A stretch of 64,000 nucleotides of DNA from Algoriphagus zhangzhouensis (GTDB taxonomy: Bacteria > Bacteroidota > Bacteroidia > Cytophagales > Cyclobacteriaceae), in the NCBI RefSeq assembly GCF_900148515.1, contig NZ_FRXN01000003.1:662757-726756 (forward strand), in the 5' to 3' direction. The notes beneath the pieces are model-generated. The model was not told where the DNA came from, did not search any database, and saw only the letters and a program-made list of their open reading frames with translations. Shown here in pieces: positions 45,845 through 54,656 of the stretch (its first letter is position 1; the number at the start of each line of letters is the position of its first letter). Both the position numbers and the translations under genes were made by a program.

Positions 45845-46297
45845 ATGAGTAACAAACTAGCCAGTTTATATTTGGAAAATCAGCTTTGCTTTCCGCTGTA
45901 TGCGGCATCAAGGCTGACTACCAAGATATACACCCCTTTCCTCAACGAGCTAGATATTACCTACCCTCAATATTTGGTATTGATGATTTTGTGGCAGCAT
46001 CCAGAACAGTCCGTCAATGAGATAGGTAAAAAATTGCTTTTGGAATCAAACACTTTGACTCCTCTACTCAAGCGGATGGAGCAAAAGAATCTGATCCAGA
46101 GAACTCGCTCCAAAAGTGATGAAAGGTCCGTTGTGATCACTTTGACTGAGAATGGATTATCCCTAAGAGAAAAGGCACTTTCTATTCCAGAAAAAATTGC
46201 TGATTCATTTCAGGATGAATCCATTTCAAAAGAAGAGGTAGTTTCATTTAAGCAGACTCTCGATAAGTTATTGGGGATTTTGGCTGAAAAAGCTTAA
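45845..46297 (+). CDS. OhrR-like MarR-family peroxide-sensing regulator
   Basis: The start is ATG 45845, one base after the peroxidase stop, giving 150 residues; an upstream in-frame start at 45788 would lie within the peroxidase gene. The N-terminus LENQLCFPLYAASRLTTKIY places a cysteine at residue 15, the position of the reactive cysteine in Bacillus OhrR. The winged helix follows (VNEIGKKLLLESNTLTPLLKRM, then RTRSKSDERSVVITLTENG). Likely a repressor released when Cys15 is oxidised by organic peroxide, controlling its own operon through the palindromes near 44.9 kb. Confidence 0.9.
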   Translation: MSNKLASLYLENQLCFPLYAASRLTTKIYTPFLNELDITYPQYLVLMILWQHPEQSVNEIGKKLLLESNTLTPLLKRMEQKNLIQRTRSKSDERSVVITLTENGLSLREKALSIPEKIADSFQDESISKEEVVSFKQTLDKLLGILAEKA

Positions 46298-46317
46298 TAC
46301 TGAAACCCAAAAAAGAA

Positions 46318-46391
46318 TTTGTCGCTTTGAGCGACCCGACAATTGTGCGGGATCAAAATTTGAAGGATTCGACCCCGCTCTGACTGACAAA
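46318..46391. repeat. 74-bp inverted-repeat element (MITE/REP-like)
   Basis: Left arm 46318-46342 begins TTTGTCGCTTTGAGCG. The right arm 46368-46391, read in reverse, begins TTTGTCAGTCAGAGCG. A related single arm occurs at 63211-63233. The element lies between convergent genes and resembles the TGAGCGnAGTCGAA-type dispersed repeats common in Bacteroidota intergenic DNA. Confidence 0.55.
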
Positions 46392-46401
46392 AAACTATCC
46401 T

Positions 46402-47046
46402 TTAAAGATTATACAAAAAAGGAGCTTCTTGGATAAACTGATCAGAATGAAGCTGCTCGATCAGAAAACGAGCCAAAGACTTAGCACTGATTTTTTCCCC
46501 TTTGCAATCCTTCAAATCGGTTCCAACGGAACTTTCCTCATCTGTCAAATCTATCATAGGAAGCCTAACCAAAGTCCATTTTAGATCCGATTTTAGCAAT
46601 AGGTCATATTCCTTTTGCTTGCTTTGAGTAGATTTTGGAAAAGTTTGCTCCATCCAAGCTGTGGCCTGAAGATTTCTTTCACTTTTCTGATCTTCAGGAG
46701 TATTGACATTCAATCCAGTTGTCACCACGTATCTTTCAACCCCTTGGGACTTCATTGATTTCAGAATGATGGCTGTAGCTATTTCAAATAAATCAGGTGC
46801 ACTTGTAGGAATTCCTAACCCCAGAGTACTGAGGACCGCATCGCAACCTTCAAGCAGTTTTTCAACATCTTTTTCTGAAGTCACATCTCCCAGAATTGGA
46901 AACAGATTTGGATGGGATTCAGGGATTTTTTCAGGATTCCTAATTAGAAGATTTACTTGGTATCCTTGTGATGAAAGCTCTTTTACGAGGTAAGTTCCTG
47001 ATTTACCTGTACCGCCTATGACGGCTATTTTTTGAAATGATTTCAT
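46402..47046 (-). CDS. NmrA-like NAD(P)-binding protein
   Basis: The start is ATG 47046 (214 residues, MKSFQKIAVIGGTGKSG). The dinucleotide motif GGTGKSGTYLVKEL is at about 9-22, NLLIRNPEKIPESHP follows, and DAVLSTLGLGIPT marks an atypical SDR (NAD(P)H-binding) protein, often described as a quinone or flavin reductase or a redox sensor. Cytosolic. It is preceded on the same strand by the TonB receptor, but a terminator separates them. Confidence 0.82.
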   Translation of the reverse strand: MKSFQKIAVIGGTGKSGTYLVKELSSQGYQVNLLIRNPEKIPESHPNLFPILGDVTSEKDVEKLLEGCDAVLSTLGLGIPTSAPDLFEIATAIILKSMKSQGVERYVVTTGLNVNTPEDQKSERNLQATAWMEQTFPKSTQSKQKEYDLLLKSDLKWTLVRLPMIDLTDEESSVGTDLKDCKGEKISAKSLARFLIEQLHSDQFIQEAPFLYNL

Positions 47047-47071
47047 GATTTTCTCTATAAAATGTATGGAA

Positions 47072-47108
47072 ATAAAAAGAGAGCCTTCCATCGAAATGGG
47101 GCTCTTTT
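47072..47108 (-). terminator. intrinsic terminator after the TonB-dependent receptor
   Basis: On the minus strand AGAGCC-CCAT / ATGG-(AA)-GGCTCT with a CGAA-type tetraloop region (stems 47080-47085 with 47100-47105, and 47088-47091 with 47096-47099), followed by TTTTTATTT. Confidence 0.85.
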
Positions 47109-47176
47109 GGACTAAAATGGTCCTTTGACACTATTTATAGAGAGATTCTAATAGCCTAAAGATAAGAAATTAGCTG

Positions 47177-49549
47177 CTAAAATCTTCTTCTCGTACCACT
47201 AAACTCCATCGCTTCTCCTTTACCAAATCCAAAGCTGACCCCGAAGGTTATAAATCGGCCTCTTAATCGATAACTATATTGAGAGAAATCGGTAGAAACG
47301 ATCTCATTTTTCTGAACTCTGGAAGCGAATACATCTCGGACACTTAGGTTGGCAATAACTTTCCCTTTGATAATTTTCTTTCTGATTCCGATATCCGCCA
47401 ATGCATACCCCTTGTTGGTCCTCTGGAAGGTCTGAAATGATGATCGGTAATCTCCCACAATCTCTAGGGTAAAGTCTGCAGGAAGATCAAACTTATTGGT
47501 CAATTTGCTGGACCATTGACTGGATGTAAAACCAAAAAGAGTTGATTCATATGTTCCTGACCTATCGAAGTAATTATAATTGAAGTCAGCATTGATTCCC
47601 CACCATTGAGTTGGTGTGACTTTCCCATTGACTTCCAAACCAGTTACCTGATTTGTCCCAATATTCATCGGCATGGTAATATTGATACCGTTTTCAGAGA
47701 AAGTTACATCCTCCACTGTTTGGGTGATGTATCGATGATAAATCGAACTACTCAAGGAAAAAAGTGCATGATCAAATATTCCAGTCACCTCATAGCTATC
47801 TGTATACTCAGGAAGTAGGTTGGGGTTACCCGTTCTGACACTGTAGGTATTTCTGATATTATAGAAAGGGTTCAAATCAAAAAATCGTGGTCTTGAAATT
47901 CTTCTGGAATACCCCCCTTGGACTGAAAATCCTTTGGTAAGCTTGTATGAAGTATGCAGAGTCGGAAATAAATTGGTAAAATTCTGATTATTTGACTCCC
48001 CCGTTTGCTTGAGCTCGGTGCTGAGATCTGTACTTTCCATTCTAAGCCCCAACTTTAGTCCAAATTTATCCCCTTCATATGCGCCCGTTCCATAAATCCC
48101 CAAGACATTCTGAGAATAATCAAAATCATTGGAAAGAGTGGGAATGACAACCCAGATACCATCTTCCAAATCACTGATTGAATAGTTGTTTTTAACCTTA
48201 CTGATAAAATATTGTCCTCCTGTCTCTAGGGTGAATTTTTCAGCAAATGGACGGGTATAATCTGCCTGGAACGTATATTCCGCCTGACTAAAATCGTTTT
48301 GGGTTTGTTGTTGGGAGGTTTGAGCTCCTTCTCCAAAGGTTGGTGTATTGCCAAATTCTGAAGATTGGTCTTTGGCAAAGGAACTACCAATTGCAGATAT
48401 CAATAAAAAGTGGTCTTCTTTATCTGAAAAATCACTTTTATACTGCAATTCATATTGCCACTTAGGATTATCAGCGATTGTAGATTCATTTCTAGTCCAG
48501 CCTGAAAGCAAGGTATTTGCGGCACTATAAGACCCGAAATTGCCTGTAGAATATTCTGTTTCTCCCTCGAAAGCATAATTACCAGAAAGTGTAATTACAT
48601 TTTTATCATTGATATAGAAGTCAGAACCCAAAATCAAATTAAAGAACTTCTCATTTTTCTCTGCATCTCCTATATTTTCCACTCGGGTACCATCGCTAAG
48701 ATTTCGGTTTATTGTCTCAAAATCTTCAGGCATAGTCCTATATCCCACACCTAACTGACTGAAGATATTAAATCGGTCTGTTCGTTTATTCAAACTAAAA
48801 CCCAAACTGTGATTATTGGGTACCCCAGTATTTAAAGTCACTGATCCATTTATTCCCTTTTTCTCATCTTTTTTCAGAACGATATTGATAATTCCAGACG
48901 TTCCTTCCGCATTGTATTTTGCTGAGGGATTGGTGATCACTTCTACTCGCTCAATCATATCGGCAGTTACTGTGCCTAAGGCATTCCCTCCATCACTGGT
49001 TAACACTGAAGGTTTACCATTGATCAAAACTTGAACCCCGCCAGTTCCTCTAAGTAAGATCTGCCCTTCGATATTCACATTGACGGAAGGAATGTTATTT
49101 AATACGTCAAGGGCACTTGCACCGGTACTGCTTAAGTCTTGTCCAACATTAAACACTCGTTTGTCCAACTTGAACTCAGTAGTAGATTTTGCACCTTGTA
49201 CAACTACCTCATCCATCAATTTTGAATCTTCTTCCAAAACAATTGTCCCTAGATCTACTTTGTTATTGATCACTTCAAAATCAGATAATTCTTGAGTTAT
49301 AAACCCCATAAAACTGATCTCTAGACTAAAGTTTTCACTTGATGTAGCCAAAAGCAATGTTCCATCGGCCTGTGTTGTCGTTCCTGCAAGCATATTCCCT
49401 GTGACTTTATCCAAAAGCTTGACCGTAGCGAATTCAATTGGGGCTTGACTTTTACCATCAATTACTTTTCCAGTAATTTCCACTTCTTGTGAAAAAGCAG
49501 TGTTCAGCCCAATGCTGAAAAAAAGAATACATATCAATGAAAGTCTCAT
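47177..49549 (-). CDS. TonB-dependent receptor with CarboxypepD_reg-like domain (OMP_b-brl_3 type)
   Basis: The start is ATG 49549 (790 residues), beginning at signal peptide MRLSLICILFFSIGLNTAFSQ. CarboxypepD_reg-like domain at about 24-105 (PIEFATVKLLDKVTGN). Then the plug (LKDs replaced by VFNVGQDLSSTGASALDVLNN, TNPSAKYNAEGTSGIINIVLKK) and a barrel containing SRRISRPRFFDLNPFYNIRNTYSVRTGNPNLLPEYTDS, abridged here to its hallmark SRRISRPRFFDLNPF. It is not SusC-like and has no SusD. It is divergent from a LytS/LytTR system with a double operator between them. Substrate unknown. Confidence 0.93.
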   Translation of the reverse strand: MRLSLICILFFSIGLNTAFSQEVEITGKVIDGKSQAPIEFATVKLLDKVTGNMLAGTTTQADGTLLLATSSENFSLEISFMGFITQELSDFEVINNKVDLGTIVLEEDSKLMDEVVVQGAKSTTEFKLDKRVFNVGQDLSSTGASALDVLNNIPSVNVNIEGQILLRGTGGVQVLINGKPSVLTSDGGNALGTVTADMIERVEVITNPSAKYNAEGTSGIINIVLKKDEKKGINGSVTLNTGVPNNHSLGFSLNKRTDRFNIFSQLGVGYRTMPEDFETINRNLSDGTRVENIGDAEKNEKFFNLILGSDFYINDKNVITLSGNYAFEGETEYSTGNFGSYSAANTLLSGWTRNESTIADNPKWQYELQYKSDFSDKEDHFLLISAIGSSFAKDQSSEFGNTPTFGEGAQTSQQQTQNDFSQAEYTFQADYTRPFAEKFTLETGGQYFISKVKNNYSISDLEDGIWVVIPTLSNDFDYSQNVLGIYGTGAYEGDKFGLKLGLRMESTDLSTELKQTGESNNQNFTNLFPTLHTSYKLTKGFSVQGGYSRRISRPRFFDLNPFYNIRNTYSVRTGNPNLLPEYTDSYEVTGIFDHALFSLSSSIYHRYITQTVEDVTFSENGINITMPMNIGTNQVTGLEVNGKVTPTQWWGINADFNYNYFDRSGTYESTLFGFTSSQWSSKLTNKFDLPADFTLEIVGDYRSSFQTFQRTNKGYALADIGIRKKIIKGKVIANLSVRDVFASRVQKNEIVSTDFSQYSYRLRGRFITFGVSFGFGKGEAMEFSGTRRRF

Positions 49550-49611
49550 AGGTCCTGGTTTTGTTTTCGAAGTCAAATTGCTTTGGATTCTTTATCTTAA
49601 AAAATAAACTC

Positions 49612-49690
49612 GGTGAACGACCGACCTTTCCAGACAAACAACAAATAGATTCAGGAATGGTCGTTTATCTGGAAAAAAGTGCCGTTCACC
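49612..49690. promoter_or_regulatory. symmetrical double LytTR-type operator
   Basis: A 33-bp imperfect inverted repeat (49612-49644 and 49658-49690) in the divergent gap. Each arm holds two 9-bp repeats whose starts are 21 bp apart: GTCGTTTAT (49660-49668) and GCCGTTCAC (49681-49689) on +, and GTTGTTTGT (49642-49634) and GTCGTTCAC (49621-49613) on -. Two CGTT-type repeats with 12-bp separation are the LytTR site layout. A TCTGGAAA block is conserved between repeats in both arms. Confidence 0.7.
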
Positions 49691-49733
49691 CTAAGCCTGA
49701 TTCAATATGAATTAAGACTCTTACCTTTCTTTT

Positions 49734-50768
49734 ATGGAAATAGAATTGACTCATAATAAACTCGCCAAAAAGGAACTGTTATTTCAGATCATCCTCCATT
49801 TGATGGTTTTCTATTTTCTTACTATTGACAATGTTAGAGGAAAGGTGGTTTATGAATTGGGTTGGTTTCAAGTAGCTTCTTTTAGCAATTATATTCTTGC
49901 TAATGTTCTTATTAGCTATGTCCTTTTACCCAAATTCTTTTATAAAAAAAAGTATCTGCAATTCGCTATTTCCTTCCTTTTCATTGTTCTGGCAGTGATT
50001 TTTATTGAGGAATTTTTCTTAGATAAAATCTTTTTCCCAGAAACAAGAATTGCCGACTTTAAAGGTGTGATACTCAGTTTGGGAGAGTCATTATCCGTAT
50101 TAGTTACTTTGTGCGGGATGAAAATTGCATGGGATTCGGTCAATAGGCAAAAAGAACTGGATCAGCTCAAAATCATGGTAAAGGAAAGCGAATTATCCTT
50201 TCTCAACTCTCAAATCAATCCCCATTTTCTATTTAATAACCTAAATAATCTCTACTCATATGCCGTGGAGCAATCTCCCAAAACTCCAGAAATCATCCTT
50301 GGACTGAGTGGAGTTCTGCGCTATATGCTCTATGAATGCCGGGAAAAAACCGTTCCCCTACTTAGTGAAATCGAACATCTCAAAAATTTCATTCAGCTCT
50401 ATGAGTTACAAATTGAGGAAAGGGGAACCGTAGATTTCAAGATCCAAAACGTCAACAATCATTACCAAATCGCTCCATTGATTCTGAATGTTTTTGTGGA
50501 AAATGCTTTCAAACACAGCCAAACTGGACAATCTGAAGAAATTCAAATTTCAGTTTCTGCCAGAGTCAATTCAAGGGGAGAATTTGAATTCACCTGTATC
50601 AATAATTTTGAGGAAAGTGAATTTGAAGAAAATAACCACCATGGAATCGGTCTCGAAAATGTCAAAAAGCGACTATTTCTTTTGTACCCAGACAAGCATC
50701 AATTGACTATTCAAAAATCAAAAAATGTCTATAGCGTTTCCCTAATTATTCAATTAGAAGAAGTATGA
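49734..50768 (+). CDS. LytS/YehU-type sensor histidine kinase
   Basis: A 344-residue membrane kinase with four transmembrane helices (about 15-130). The His_kinase (LytS) domain has ESELSFLNSQINPHFLFNNLNNL with the phospho-acceptor His164. The HATPase domain shows FVENAFKHS and GIGLENVKKRL. No periplasmic sensor domain is present, so it may sense the membrane or a small ligand. The stop overlaps the regulator start by 4 bp (ATGA). Confidence 0.95.
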   Translation: MEIELTHNKLAKKELLFQIILHLMVFYFLTIDNVRGKVVYELGWFQVASFSNYILANVLISYVLLPKFFYKKKYLQFAISFLFIVLAVIFIEEFFLDKIFFPETRIADFKGVILSLGESLSVLVTLCGMKIAWDSVNRQKELDQLKIMVKESELSFLNSQINPHFLFNNLNNLYSYAVEQSPKTPEIILGLSGVLRYMLYECREKTVPLLSEIEHLKNFIQLYELQIEERGTVDFKIQNVNNHYQIAPLILNVFVENAFKHSQTGQSEEIQISVSARVNSRGEFEFTCINNFEESEFEENNHHGIGLENVKKRLFLLYPDKHQLTIQKSKNVYSVSLIIQLEEV

Positions 50769-51457
50769 ATTGCATCATTATAGAAGATCAGCCACCTGCT
50801 CAACGGATTTTGAAAAAATACATTGAGGACCTAGGGACTCTGGATCTGAAGGGGGTTTTTGGAGATCCACTGAAAGCAATGGTATACCTTCAAGAAAACT
50901 CTGTGGATTTAATCTTTTTGGATATCAACTTACCCAAGCTAAGTGGAATTTCATTTTTGAAAAGTCTATCGAAAAAACCTCAAGTAATCCTAACAACTGC
51001 CTACTCTGAATATGCATTGGAAGGCTACGAATTGGATGTGACAGATTATTTACTCAAACCTTTTTCCTTCGAAAGGTTCCTCAAAGCGGTTTCAAAAGTC
51101 AGAAATTCTCAAAACCCTGAACCAATCCCTCAATCCCTTCCACTTAAAAAGGAACACTTTATCAAAATCGGATATGAACATATCCGGATAGCTTTTGAGG
51201 AAATTTTATACCTATCTGCTGATGGTGACTACTGTGAAATTCATCTGAATGATAAAAAACACCTATCCTCAGAAACTCTTAAAAAGTGGATAGAAATGCT
51301 TGAAGGATGGGATTTCTTTCGGGTTCATAAATCATACGTGGTAAATATCCATCAAATCGAAAAAGTAAGTGGGAATACTCTTTATCTCTATAATGGAACT
51401 CAATTGCCTATCGGAAGAGCTTTTAAAGAAGAATTTATGGAGAGGTTTTTAAAGTAA
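50765..51457 (+). CDS. LytTR-family response regulator
   Basis: A 230-residue regulator. The receiver domain has the acidic pair ED at 7-8, phospho-acceptor Asp53 in LIFLDINLPKLSG and Lys in LLKPFSFERF. The LytTR DNA-binding domain covers about 127-230 (EILYLSADGDYCEIHL, FFRVHKSYVVNIHQI, LPIGRAFKEEF). It is coupled to the kinase by an ATGA overlap. The double operator just upstream of the kinase gene is the obvious binding site, implying autoregulation and control of the divergent TonB receptor. Confidence 0.95.
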   Translation: MNCIIIEDQPPAQRILKKYIEDLGTLDLKGVFGDPLKAMVYLQENSVDLIFLDINLPKLSGISFLKSLSKKPQVILTTAYSEYALEGYELDVTDYLLKPFSFERFLKAVSKVRNSQNPEPIPQSLPLKKEHFIKIGYEHIRIAFEEILYLSADGDYCEIHLNDKKHLSSETLKKWIEMLEGWDFFRVHKSYVVNIHQIEKVSGNTLYLYNGTQLPIGRAFKEEFMERFLK

Positions 51458-51474
51458 CTTTTCTAAATTCCTCC

Positions 51475-52407
51475 ATGAATTCAGCAACAGTGGTAGGCTC
51501 TGGAATTATCGGATTGACCTCGGCAATTGCATTGCAGAAGGCCAGTTTTCAGGTAAAAATCATTTCCAAAGAGGCTTTTCAAAACAGCCTTTCCCATAAG
51601 GTGGGAGCTATTTGGTTTCCTTTTGAAATAGCCCCCAAGGAGAAAACCAACCTTTGGGCTAGCCAATCCTACACCAGATACCTGGATGATTTAAATAAGC
51701 CCTCAGGAGTTTCCATGATTCCCTTTATCAATGCTTATGTACCCGGATCCAATACTGAATGGAAAGAGCAATTACCTAAAGGGACCGTTCGAGAGGCTAG
51801 TAAGGAGGAACTCCCTGCAGGAATGGAAAATGCCTTAATCGCGAAAGTTCCTCTGGTGGAACCCATACAATACCTACCCTATCTTTTTGAGAAATATTTA
51901 GCTAATGGCGGAGAGTTTAAACTCAAAACAATTTCCTCTCTTCGGGAATTAGCTGACTTGGATGATATCGTTATTAACTGCACCGGTTTAGGCTCAAAAG
52001 AACTTTGTCAAGACGAAGAACTTTACCCGATTCGAGGTCAAATATTGAGATGTAAGAGATTTGATTCGATTTCTTTCGCAGATCCCACGCAAAAAGGAGC
52101 ATTGCGATACATCATCAACCGAACCCATGACGCAGTAGTTGGTGGGACGGACTATGAAAACGACTGGAATGAATCCATCGACCCGAATGACACTGATTTG
52201 ATTTTAAATAGAATCGAAAAATCAGGCGTCAAGCAAAAACCAGTCATCCTAGAAGAACTGGTCGGCCTAAGACCCAAAAGAACGGCTGTCAGGTTTGAGT
52301 TTGATTCAGAGTTTCCAAACGTTTTTCACAATTACGGACATGGCGGGGCAGGTTTTACTGTTGCTTGGGGATGCGCTTTGGAGCTAGCGGAAAATGTAAA
52401 AAAATAG
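51475..52407 (+). CDS. FAD-dependent D-amino-acid-oxidase-like oxidoreductase
   Basis: A 310-residue DAO-family flavoenzyme. FAD site VVGSGIIGLTSAIALQ (6-21). The C-terminal signature LVGLRPKRTAVRFE and NYGHGGAGFTVAWGCALELA is that of D-amino-acid and D-aspartate oxidases. No signal peptide or PTS1. It produces keto acid, ammonia and H2O2. It begins 17 bp after the response regulator, but its function fits better with the downstream amino-acid genes. A 2-nt-loop hairpin overlaps its stop (52407-52424). Confidence 0.88.
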   Translation: MNSATVVGSGIIGLTSAIALQKASFQVKIISKEAFQNSLSHKVGAIWFPFEIAPKEKTNLWASQSYTRYLDDLNKPSGVSMIPFINAYVPGSNTEWKEQLPKGTVREASKEELPAGMENALIAKVPLVEPIQYLPYLFEKYLANGGEFKLKTISSLRELADLDDIVINCTGLGSKELCQDEELYPIRGQILRCKRFDSISFADPTQKGALRYIINRTHDAVVGGTDYENDWNESIDPNDTDLILNRIEKSGVKQKPVILEELVGLRPKRTAVRFEFDSEFPNVFHNYGHGGAGFTVAWGCALELAENVKK

Positions 52408-52601
52408 GTTAAAGGGCTTTAACCGGAGACTATTTATTCTCGCCAATAATTAACTAACTTCTTATATAATCGATGTTTTTTACGACGAAATCGGATTTTC
52501 ATTGAATTTTTGTTAATAAAATTAATTTAGGTTAAGAATATCAATAATTGAATTTATAGTTCATACATTTACGACCAGTATCAACTAACAACCACTCAAA
52601 T

Positions 52602-53780
52602 ATGAGAGCAATATTCAAAAATTTACTTTTCATTTTGGTAGCGATGCCAATTTTGACTTTGACATCCTGCAAGGATGATGATGAGCCTTGTACCGAATCC
52701 ACCTGGTATCAAGATTCAGACGGAGATGGATTAGGAAATCCAGACGTAAGCGTTTCAGCATGTGAGCAGCCTGACGGCTATGTCTCCAATGATGACGATG
52801 ATGATGATACAGGTTCCACTGGAGCTCTTGACTGTACCGAGTATACAGGCTATGATTTGGTAGAATGTCTGGCAAATTCCTTCCTAGGGACATTAAGCTC
52901 TTCCCAACTTGATGAGGCTCAACTCACCTACAGCGTGAGCACAGCTCAAGAATGGTCCAACTTACCTGTGGGAAATGTTCCCAGACCTGGAATTGGCCTG
53001 GAAGATTTATCCACTACACAATTGGCAGCAGCAAAAGCTCTTTTGGTAGCTGCTTCTGGCGAAACCGAAAATGAAGGCTATGATGAAATGATGCAAACAC
53101 TAAATGCCGATGATTACTTAAATAATGTTGGAGGAAATGGATATGGCTCAGGCCTCTATTATTTAGCGATTTTAGGAACGCCTTCTTCAAGTGGAACTTG
53201 GGAGGTCATGTTTGGTGGACATCACTATGCTTTTGGAAACACCTATACAGATGGCGAATTGGTTGCAGGAACACCTTCTTTTAGAGGGATTGAACCTTTT
53301 GGTACTTTCACTTGGGATGGAGAAAGCAATCAACCATTAAATCAAGAGCAAGAAGCATTTGCTGCATTGCTTCAATCTTTTTCAGATTCGGAATTAGCAA
53401 CAGCAAAACTAAGTGGTTCTTGGAGTGATATCCTTGGAGGTCCAGGAGAAGATGATAATTTCCCATCTACCTATTCTGGGATCAAGGTTTCAGCACTTTC
53501 CGATTCTCAAAAAGAGCTAGTCAAAACAGCTATTAAAACATACGTTTTGGATATCACCGATGCCGATGCAGTACTGATTTATGAAACTTATGTTGATGAA
53601 TTAGATGAAACCTATGTGGCATATTCTGGTACGACAGGGGTAGAAACTGTAGGGGATTATGTTAGAATTGACGGCCCATCAGTTTGGATCGAATATAGTG
53701 TTCAGAATGGAATTATCTTATCTGATCCACATCCACATTCAGTATGGAGAGATAAAGGAAATGACTATGGAGGCAACTAA
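52602..53780 (+). CDS. DUF3500 lipoprotein with N-terminal Asp-rich calcium-type repeat
   Basis: A 392-residue lipoprotein with lipobox TLTSC (Cys23). WYQDSDGDGLGNPDVSVSACEQPDGYV (about 36-62) is the DxDxDGxG unit used by secreted Bacteroidota proteins, followed by a run of six Asp. The DUF3500 domain covers about 100-385, with MFGGHHYAFGNTY and a C-terminal HPHSVWRD, both conserved in that family. The function of DUF3500 is unknown. The 3' end overlaps the start of the next gene by about 20 bp, implying coupled expression. Confidence 0.88.
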   Translation: MRAIFKNLLFILVAMPILTLTSCKDDDEPCTESTWYQDSDGDGLGNPDVSVSACEQPDGYVSNDDDDDDTGSTGALDCTEYTGYDLVECLANSFLGTLSSSQLDEAQLTYSVSTAQEWSNLPVGNVPRPGIGLEDLSTTQLAAAKALLVAASGETENEGYDEMMQTLNADDYLNNVGGNGYGSGLYYLAILGTPSSSGTWEVMFGGHHYAFGNTYTDGELVAGTPSFRGIEPFGTFTWDGESNQPLNQEQEAFAALLQSFSDSELATAKLSGSWSDILGGPGEDDNFPSTYSGIKVSALSDSQKELVKTAIKTYVLDITDADAVLIYETYVDELDETYVAYSGTTGVETVGDYVRIDGPSVWIEYSVQNGIILSDPHPHSVWRDKGNDYGGN

Positions 53781-54474
53781 ATTGAAAAAAGCTATCCTAT
53801 TAAATTGCATGCTTTTAGTAAGCAGTTTAATGTTTGCCCACCCTTTACCTAGTACCAAAGTCAATTTAAAAATCAAAAATGAATTGATCTACGGTATCGC
53901 AACCATGCCTGTCCATGAATTGGAAACTGCCACCAAAAGAGAACTTGATAGCAACAATCTAGATCTATCATTTCTCAGGGAATATTTCCAAAAACATATT
54001 CAGGCAAGTAGTCCTAATCAAACTTGGGAGGTAAAGATTAATTCCATTGATTCTTTCAAAGAAGATGATGGAGAGCAAGGTGGACACCATGGAGTGATTG
54101 AGTTTTTAACAATTGATTTTGAACTCTCCCCAAGTAAAGGAGACCTAACTGAACCTTTTGTTTTTGACTTTGATGCAATTACCCATGAGGTGGTAACCCA
54201 CGATGTTGAGATTTTCCAGATCTCTGAATCAAACGATGATTTGGAAAAGAAAAAACTAGGAGAAATTACCTTGAACATTCAATCAGGTGTATTCGATCCT
54301 GTAGAAATAAAATTGGATGGACCTATCCAAAAAACTCAAACTATTGCTCTCAAACCTGTAGATGAATCAATTACCGATCCTAAAACCATTAGCAACAAAA
54401 TGCTTTCTTATATTGGAATCGGGACTTTCTTGGTTTTAGGTCTCTTTGGAATATTTAGATCCAGAAAAAAATAA
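53761..54474 (+). CDS. exported protein with C-terminal membrane anchor, HupE-N-terminal-like
   Basis: ATG 53761 (or 53767) gives about 237 residues and lies within the last codons of DUF3500; longer in-frame starts back to 53659 lack support. Signal peptide (AILLNCMLLVSSLMFA), then a mature N-terminus HPLPSTKVNLKIKN, a beta-rich domain with GGHHGVIEFLTIDFELS, and a C-terminal helix SYIGIGTFLVLGLFGIF followed by RSRKK, a stop-transfer anchor. The soluble part resembles the periplasmic segment of HupE/UreJ-type metal-transport membrane proteins, but the multi-helix transporter is missing. Function unknown; a partner of DUF3500. Confidence 0.72.
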   Translation: MTMEATKLKKAILLNCMLLVSSLMFAHPLPSTKVNLKIKNELIYGIATMPVHELETATKRELDSNNLDLSFLREYFQKHIQASSPNQTWEVKINSIDSFKEDDGEQGGHHGVIEFLTIDFELSPSKGDLTEPFVFDFDAITHEVVTHDVEIFQISESNDDLEKKKLGEITLNIQSGVFDPVEIKLDGPIQKTQTIALKPVDESITDPKTISNKMLSYIGIGTFLVLGLFGIFRSRKK

Positions 54475-54489
54475 AGCCAACCTTCAACC

Positions 54490-54528
54490 AGAAACGTGCC
54501 TGCAAGAAATTGCATGGCACGTTTTTTT
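54490..54528 (+). terminator. intrinsic terminator after the DUF3500 pair
   Basis: Stem AAACGTGCCTGCA (54492-54504) pairs with TGCA-T-GGCACGTTT (54511-54524) with one bulge and a T-run. Confidence 0.92.
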
Positions 54529-54656
54529 GCCCATTTTTTTTAAATCACTCAAATCATTAGAACAAATTAGTCATATAGGTCTTTTTCACTAATCAATTTC
54601 AAATCCAAAAGTTTTTTGAGGAAATTCAAGCTTTGTAAACTTTCAAACTATTCCTC

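Noticed and set aside
52407..52424. GGTTAAAG/CTTTAACC hairpin at the DAO-like stop as a terminator
   Set aside because: Only a 2-nt loop and no T-run; probably a chance palindrome or weak RNA hairpin.
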